DNA of 10,163 nucleotides from Acidimicrobiaceae bacterium (GTDB lineage Bacteria; Actinomycetota; Acidimicrobiia; Acidimicrobiales; Palsa-688). Both the position numbers and the translations under genes were made by a program. The stretch's first letter is position 1. Every line of letters begins with the position of its first letter. A model generated the notes under the pieces. It was given only the letters and a program-made list of their open reading frames with translations. It ran no database searches and was not told the DNA's origin. Of this stretch, positions 6,062 through 10,163 are shown piece after piece. Location: contig PMHU01000211.1 in NCBI GenBank assembly GCA_003156795.1, forward strand, positions 286 to 10,448. Direction: 5' to 3'.

Positions 6062-7017
6062 CACGCGGACCCGTGTTCCATGTACATGGACTGAATTCCC
6101 ACCCGGCCCGGACCGGTCAGGCGCATGAGCGTGATTCCGGGTCCGGTAAACATCCCGGTCGCTTGCTGGAGTACGTCACCTGACAGGAGTCCTCCGATGC
6201 CTTCCTTCCGCAGCGCTTTGGCCGCCCGCAATCCGGCGAGCCCCCGGCTGGCCAGACCCTTCGCCGTCTGCCCTGCAGATGACGCGCCGACGCCCGACTC
6301 GGGCGCCAGCTTGTGGGTGACCACGTCGATGTTCACCGACGACTCCTTGTAGAGGAAGCCGCCCGGCTCCACTTGGATCGTCTCGCCTTCGGCGAGGGTA
6401 CGGTCGAACACGTTCCCGTAGCCGTGGAGGATGAGCAGACCCGGGTCCTGAGCGGCGACGTATCGGTCCAGGTACATGCCGCTCCCGGCCGCCAGCGTCG
6501 CTTTGAGGCCGGGCAGACGCTCGAAGCTGTAACTCAGGCTGGCGGAGGCGAGCACCATGGCGTGCTCCCTGAGGTCCAGCTCGAGACCGGGGTCGACTGG
6601 AAGCACGACCAGTTCACCGGGTGCGTCTCTAGAGAAGGACACGCGGCCCGGCCCGTGGGCCACGCTCAAAACGAACGGCAGGTCGCCGAGAAGCCGCTTC
6701 ATCCCGCCCGGTGCGGTCATGACCGACATCGAGACGTTCTCGTCCTTCCAGAGCATGACGTGATGCTCGAAGAACACCGATTCCCCGCTGCCTAGATTCA
6801 CGTCGGCCACGGGCACGACCGTCCCGTCGATCTGGAACACGCTCGCTCCGAGCGACAACTCGGTGAGGTCCCTGAGGCGGGGCGCCTGGCGCCAGCCGGA
6901 GTCGGTGACCAGGTTGCGGACGTCGAGGGGAGCCCCGCACCTGTCGCACGTCTTGGCCGAAGCAGGGCTCTGGGCCCGGCACCACTTGCAAGCCAGGCGC
7001 TCGTCGGTTGCCGTCAC
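6061..7017 (-). CDS. AIM24-family protein with N-terminal zinc ribbon (first of tandem pair)
   Basis: 318 residues from GTG 7017. The N-terminus reads VTATDERLACKWC: a zinc ribbon with Cys10, Cys13, Cys24 and Cys27, then a linker and an AIM24 domain (about 45-318). Typical motifs are GPGRVSFSRDAPGELVVLPV, the LAEGETIQVEPGGFLYKE segment and LTGPGRVGIQSMYMEHG at the C-terminus. An Ala/Gly-rich helix-prone stretch (LASRGLAGLRAAKALRKEG) precedes the last strands, as in other AIM24 proteins. The open frame extends to 7257, but those 80 extra codons overlap the GAF gene by 113 bases and encode Ser/Arg/Pro-rich sequence unlike the family. GTG 7017 lies seven bases after a TAGCTT -10 box, a leaderless start. 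It leads a two-gene operon with the paralog. Possibly the pair forms a hetero-oligomer; that is inference. Confidence 0.85.
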   Translation of the reverse strand: MTATDERLACKWCRAQSPASAKTCDRCGAPLDVRNLVTDSGWRQAPRLRDLTELSLGASVFQIDGTVVPVADVNLGSGESVFFEHHVMLWKDENVSMSVMTAPGGMKRLLGDLPFVLSVAHGPGRVSFSRDAPGELVVLPVDPGLELDLREHAMVLASASLSYSFERLPGLKATLAAGSGMYLDRYVAAQDPGLLILHGYGNVFDRTLAEGETIQVEPGGFLYKESSVNIDVVTHKLAPESGVGASSAGQTAKGLASRGLAGLRAAKALRKEGIGGLLSGDVLQQATGMFTGPGITLMRLTGPGRVGIQSMYMEHGSA

Positions 7018-7024
7018 AGCCAGG

Positions 7025-7030
7025 AAGCTA
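7025..7030 (-). promoter_or_regulatory. Putative -10 box (TAGCTT), leaderless start at 7017
   Basis: On the minus strand: ACTAGCTT, then cctggct (seven bases), then GTG 7017. The spacing matches the plus-strand leaderless candidates at 4786 and 7887 and decides the start of the first AIM24 gene. Confidence 0.45.
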
Positions 7031-7144
7031 GTCCCTCGAGGAGGGGCGGCGCGCTTCTCTTGGTTCTTCGTACAAGGAGGCTTGGCCGAAAATTGCTTTC
7101 GGCGGCCCGGCCGCGTTGCACCCGAGTTGGCCAGCCCAGAAGGA

Positions 7145-7723
7145 CTACACGCCAGAGCGCTGCGGCGATCGCCAGTCCGACTCGAAGACCCCCGCCCAGC
7201 CGCGACGGAATGCGGCGGCGCGCTCGTGGCGCTGGAGTTCGAACTGGTCTGTCGCAATGTCAGCGAGAAGGGTCAGTTGGGCCAGCTGATCGTCGGACCA
7301 ATCCCGTACGACCACGTCGGCCACGCAGAAAGTGCCGATGGCGAACCGATCGTCGAGAATCAGGGGTATCCCGGCGTAGGCGGCGACCCCGAGGTCGAGC
7401 ACAGCCCGATTGTCCCGAAGCACGGGGTGCTGGCTGGCATCATCAACGATGAAGGGGAGGCCGGTTGCGACCGCGTGCTGGCAGATCGAGTACTCGAGCG
7501 GGCTGGAGCCCGCCGCGGCCAAGTGCTCGGGAAGGCCGGCATGAGCCGCGAAGACCTGGCGGTGCCCCTCCACGATGGTGAGCATGGCGATGGGAGCCTC
7601 GATCAGCTCTGCGGCCAAGCTAACCAAGCGGTCCAGGATGCGGGCCCGAGGGCCGTCGACCGGAAGTGCCGATTGGGCCGCCGCGACCCGGGCTGGCTCA
7701 GCTATTACGTCGAGTGAGTTCAC
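7145..7723 (-). CDS. Stand-alone GAF-domain sensor protein
   Basis: 192 residues, essentially one GAF domain (about 28-163) with short flanks and no output domain. The pattern is that of GAF modules found before diguanylate cyclases and histidine kinases: ILDRLVSLAAELIEAPIAMLTIVEG, then SPLEYSICQHAV (75-85, the S-x-C-x-H motif), FIVDDASQHP, AYAGIPLI (115-122) and AIGTFCVADV (128-136). Such domains bind small ligands or sense redox state; Cys81, His83 and Cys133 could be pocket residues, but that is inference. The C-terminus (167-192) is Arg-rich and probably disordered. The start GTG 7723 has only a weak GGGTGG upstream; no better start is visible. It ends 127 bases before the AIM24 operon, which appears to have its own promoter. 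A stand-alone GAF protein must signal through a partner; none is obvious nearby. Confidence 0.82.
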   Translation of the reverse strand: MNSLDVIAEPARVAAAQSALPVDGPRARILDRLVSLAAELIEAPIAMLTIVEGHRQVFAAHAGLPEHLAAAGSSPLEYSICQHAVATGLPFIVDDASQHPVLRDNRAVLDLGVAAYAGIPLILDDRFAIGTFCVADVVVRDWSDDQLAQLTLLADIATDQFELQRHERAAAFRRGWAGVFESDWRSPQRSGV

Positions 7724-7771
7724 CCGAAACCACCCGAGTCCAGTGGCGTTTTCGAGTCCAGAAGCGATGTG

Positions 7772-7777
7772 AACGTA
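7772..7777 (-). promoter_or_regulatory. Possible -10 box (TACGTT) for the GAF gene
   Basis: On the minus strand TACGTT fits TANNNT and would give a leader of about 40 bases before GTG 7723. A short palindrome, AGCAC-c-GTGCT (7781-7791), lies just upstream where a regulator could sit. Both are weak, unaided observations. Confidence 0.25.
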
Positions 7778-7873
7778 GGGAGCACCGTGCTTTCACCATC
7801 GCGCTCAGATCCCCGCTGGGCAAGTTACAATCTGGTTTCTTCGGTGAATTCTTCTGTTGAGGCGTGCTACCCG

Positions 7874-7879
7874 TAGTTT
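7874..7879 (+). promoter_or_regulatory. Putative -10 box (TAGTTT), leaderless start at 7887
   Basis: CCGTAGTTT, then cgcgaag (seven bases), then ATG 7887. The upstream 40 bases are unusually T-rich for this window, which suits a promoter. The box lies inside the longer reading frame that would begin at TTG 7857, arguing against that start. Confidence 0.5.
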
Positions 7880-7886
7880 CGCGAAG

Positions 7887-8747
7887 ATGAGCTACGAAAC
7901 GATCGAATACGAGGTCGAGGACCGAGTAGCGACGATCGCCCTCGATCGTCCAGAGCGGCTCAACGCTTTCACGGTCGAGATGATGTCGGAGCTGATCGAA
8001 GCTTTCGACCAAGTCGACGACGACGATTCCGTCCGGGCCGTGATCGTGACCGGCAACGGCCGGGGCTTCTGCGCGGGAGCAGATCTCGGTGGGGGACCGG
8101 ATACTTTCGCGCACGGTGAGCCCCCTGCCGGCCGCATCGCCCCTAGAGACGCGGGTGGCATCGTGAGCCTTCGGATTTTCCGCTGCCGCAAACCCGTGAT
8201 CGCCGCGATCAACGGCCCTGCCGTCGGCGTTGGCGCCACCATCACCCTGCCCATGGACATCCGGCTCATGGCCGACTCGGCCCGCGTCGGGTTTGTCTTC
8301 GCGGCCCGCGGCATCGTGCCCGACGGCGCCTGCAGCTGGTTTCTCCCCCGGATCGTCGGGATCAATCAGGCGTTGGAGTGGTGCCTGACGGCCCGGGTGT
8401 TCCCGGCTTCGGAAGCCCTTAGCGCGGGTTTGGTGAGGAGCGTCCACCCGGAGGACGAGTTGCTCGGGGCGGCCCGGGCGCTGGCCCAGGAGATCGCCAC
8501 CTCCATCGCCCCGGTGTCGGCGGTAATAACCCGCCAGCTGCTGTGGCGGATGTTGTGCGTCGACCACCCGATGGAGGCCCATCGGGTCGATTCCCTCGCC
8601 ATTTCCCAGACCGGAAAGATGGCCGACGCCATCGAGGGGATCTCGGCTTTTTTCGAGAAGCGACCGGCTCGGTGCTCCCTAGCCCCCAGCGTGGACACGC
8701 CCGACTGGTACCCGTGGTGGGACGAGCCCCGTTACGACAACCATTGA
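7887..8747 (+). CDS. Crotonase-fold enoyl-CoA hydratase/isomerase-family protein
   Basis: 286 residues, full length. Crotonase landmarks: ALDRPERLNAF (18-28), the CoA-binding and oxyanion motif GRGFCAGADL (58-67), the second oxyanion segment INGPAVGVGATITLPMDIRL (108-127), and RGIVPDGACSWFLPRIVG (141-158). The two glutamates of classical enoyl-CoA hydratases are absent: the first position is in GVGATI instead of GGGCEL, the second is around FVFAARG. The protein fits the actinobacterial crotonases with a VPEAxSSWFLPR-like segment, where a Glu after Pro corresponds to the isomerase base; here it is Asp146 (PDG). The 2-enoyl-CoA isomerase or another crotonase reaction is therefore more likely than hydration. 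ATG 7887 is chosen over TTG 7857 because of the -10 box seven bases upstream. Converges with the transporter gene, 42 bases apart. A place in the same lipid catabolism is plausible only by context. Confidence 0.88.
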   Translation: MSYETIEYEVEDRVATIALDRPERLNAFTVEMMSELIEAFDQVDDDDSVRAVIVTGNGRGFCAGADLGGGPDTFAHGEPPAGRIAPRDAGGIVSLRIFRCRKPVIAAINGPAVGVGATITLPMDIRLMADSARVGFVFAARGIVPDGACSWFLPRIVGINQALEWCLTARVFPASEALSAGLVRSVHPEDELLGAARALAQEIATSIAPVSAVITRQLLWRMLCVDHPMEAHRVDSLAISQTGKMADAIEGISAFFEKRPARCSLAPSVDTPDWYPWWDEPRYDNH

Positions 8748-8789
8748 CCTGGGGCGCGGAGAGGGGGGCTCCTGTCGACGGGCGCCGGT

Positions 8790-10163
8790 TCAGGCTCCCG
8801 CGGCCGGTATGGCCTCCGGGAGGCCGGCGCTGGGAGCCCGCCGGGCCAGGCGGCCCCTCCGGACCATGGTGTGGGCGGCGTCCGAGTCGCTGACGGTGAT
8901 GGTGCCCACCGCGCCGACCACCGCCATCGTGGCGGCAACCAGGAAGGCGGCGTGGTAGGCGGTCAGGTGGGGGACGGTCCGGCCCGCGATGACCTTGACG
9001 GGGCCCACGGTCGCCACGACCGTGCTGACCAGGGCCACCCCAACGGCTCCGCTCATCTGTCGGATGGCGTTGAACAGCGTGGAGGCCCGGGCCGTGTCGG
9101 GCAGTGAGATGGTGGCGAACCCGGCCGCTTGCGCAGACGTGAATACGTGACCCATCCCGTAGCCGGCCACGAACAACAGCGTCCTCATCCACCACATGCT
9201 GGTTCCGGCTCCGATCAGGCTCATCAGTGAGAGCGACCCGGCCAGGATCAACAGCCCGGTTCGCATGGTCCGTCGGGGCCCGAGGACGGGATACATCAGG
9301 CGGGTGGTCATCTGGGCGCCGAGCATGATGCCGAGGGCTTCAGGGAAGGTGTTGAGCCCGGACTGGAGTGCCGACAGCCCCAGGCCGTCTTGGAAGAACA
9401 GGGCGCAGAGAAAAAGAACACCCATGAACGGCACCGTGCCCAGGCCCAGCACCAGGCTCGAAGAGCGGAAGAGCCGGTCCTTGAAGAGCGCCATGTCGAT
9501 GAGAGGCTGGTCTCGGCGCAGCTCAACGGGTATCAGCGCGACCAGAAGTACGGCACCGATCGCGATGGAGGATGCCACCAGAGGTTTGCCCCAGCCGTCG
9601 AACGGACCTTCCGAAACGCCGTACATGACGAGCCCGAGACCTGCGGCCGATAAGACGAACCCGCGCAGGTCGAATCGGCTCGACTGCTGTTCGTTGTGAC
9701 CCTCGAGGAATGTGAGCCCGAAGATGAAGGCGGCTATTCCGATTGGCAGGTTGACGTAGAACACCCAGCGCCACGACAGCTCGGTCACGAACGCGCCGCC
9801 GAGGATGGGGCCGAGGGCAGGGGCTATTGCAGTCGGGATGATCAGGATGCTCGAAGCTCTGACCCGCTCTGCGGGCGGGAAGGTGCGAAAGAGGAGGGCC
9901 ATTCCGACGGGCACCATCAGCCCGCCTCCCAAACCTTGAAGGATCCTGAAGCCGACCAGTTCGCCCAGGTTCTGGGCCGCGCCACACATGGCCGACGCCA
10001 CCGTGAAGACGACGATCGAAGTCATGAGGATCCGGCGGCTTCCGAAGCGGTCACCGAGCCAGCCGGAGGCGGGGATGAATACGGCCAGGCTGACCAGGTA
10101 CCCGATCACCACGGTGTCGACCGAATCTGGACGCACCCGGAACTGCCGGCCGATCGTCGGCAG
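8790..10163 (-). CDS. DHA2-type (14-TM) MFS drug/metabolite exporter, N-terminus cut by window edge
   Basis: About 457 residues are visible; the frame is open through the right edge, reading LPTIGRQFRVRPDSVDTVVI, so the true start and TM1 lie outside. GTG 10136 is an internal Val, not the start. Motif A GWLGDRFGSRR follows TM2, RILQGLGGGLMVP and the TM5 antiporter motif C (APALGPILGGAF) are present, and the downstream hydrophobic segments are consistent with 14 TMs in the EmrB/QacA pattern. Such proteins exchange protons for hydrophobic drugs, dyes or metabolites across the inner membrane; specificity cannot be read. The C-terminal tail (about 25 residues, Arg/Ala/Pro-rich, ending IPAAGA) is cytoplasmic. 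It could export products of lipid breakdown or unrelated toxicants; there is no adjacent regulator in the window to decide. Confidence 0.92.
   Translation of the reverse strand: MPTIGRQFRVRPDSVDTVVIGYLVSLAVFIPASGWLGDRFGSRRILMTSIVVFTVASAMCGAAQNLGELVGFRILQGLGGGLMVPVGMALLFRTFPPAERVRASSILIIPTAIAPALGPILGGAFVTELSWRWVFYVNLPIGIAAFIFGLTFLEGHNEQQSSRFDLRGFVLSAAGLGLVMYGVSEGPFDGWGKPLVASSIAIGAVLLVALIPVELRRDQPLIDMALFKDRLFRSSSLVLGLGTVPFMGVLFLCALFFQDGLGLSALQSGLNTFPEALGIMLGAQMTTRLMYPVLGPRRTMRTGLLILAGSLSLMSLIGAGTSMWWMRTLLFVAGYGMGHVFTSAQAAGFATISLPDTARASTLFNAIRQMSGAVGVALVSTVVATVGPVKVIAGRTVPHLTAYHAAFLVAATMAVVGAVGTITVSDSDAAHTMVRRGRLARRAPSAGLPEAIPAAGA

Noticed and set aside
7018..7257. N-terminal extension of the first AIM24 protein by 80 residues
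   Set aside because: It overlaps the GAF gene, encodes Ser/Arg/Pro-rich sequence unlike the family, and contains the TAGCTT box that fits a start at 7017.

Overview
The window is dense, GC-rich chromosomal DNA from a free-living bacterium. Strong G/C preference at third codon positions, GTG starts, TANNNT-type -10 boxes, several apparently leaderless genes and a CYP142-like P450 beside a DUF35/SCP-x-thiolase pair all point to Actinomycetota. An Acidimicrobiia-like or mycobacterium-related soil or water lineage is my guess from gene style, not something the sequence proves. I see no rRNA, tRNA, CRISPR array, insertion sequence or phage gene.

Layout, left to right. (1) 1-815: the end (or all) of a Thr/Ser-rich, membrane-anchored surface protein, then a 37-residue, very lysine-rich small protein with its own promoter and ribosome-binding site. 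(2) 815-4726: a lipid/steroid-type catabolic block. It holds a retinol-dehydrogenase-like SDR (+), a convergent cytochrome P450 of the CYP142/CYP125 kind (-), and, divergent from the P450, a DUF35 zinc-ribbon/OB-fold protein coupled to an SCP-x-type thiolase (+). P450 oxidation of a hydrophobic side chain, dehydrogenation, and DUF35-assisted C-C cleavage of the acyl-CoA make a coherent route, as in actinobacterial sterol side-chain degradation. The substrate here is inferred. (3) 4786-5074: a likely 47-residue leaderless microprotein, then an intergenic stretch with a perfect 15-bp inverted repeat between convergent genes. (4) 5075-7723 (-): two tandem AIM24-family proteins, each with an N-terminal four-cysteine zinc ribbon, translationally coupled through a TGATG overlap, and upstream of them a stand-alone GAF-domain protein. 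(5) 7887-8747 (+): a crotonase-fold acyl-CoA enzyme with a leaderless start and an unusual active site. (6) 8790 to the right edge (-): a DHA2-type (14-TM) major facilitator exporter, cut off at its N-terminus by the window end.

Most of the window is ordinary accessory metabolism. The points most worth a second look are the zinc-ribbon/AIM24 tandem pair, the crotonase with Asp where relatives carry Glu, the 41-bp hairpin at 4960-5000, the set of TANNNT promoters that moves three start codons, and the two microproteins. I found no convincing evidence of a wholly new defence or mobile system.
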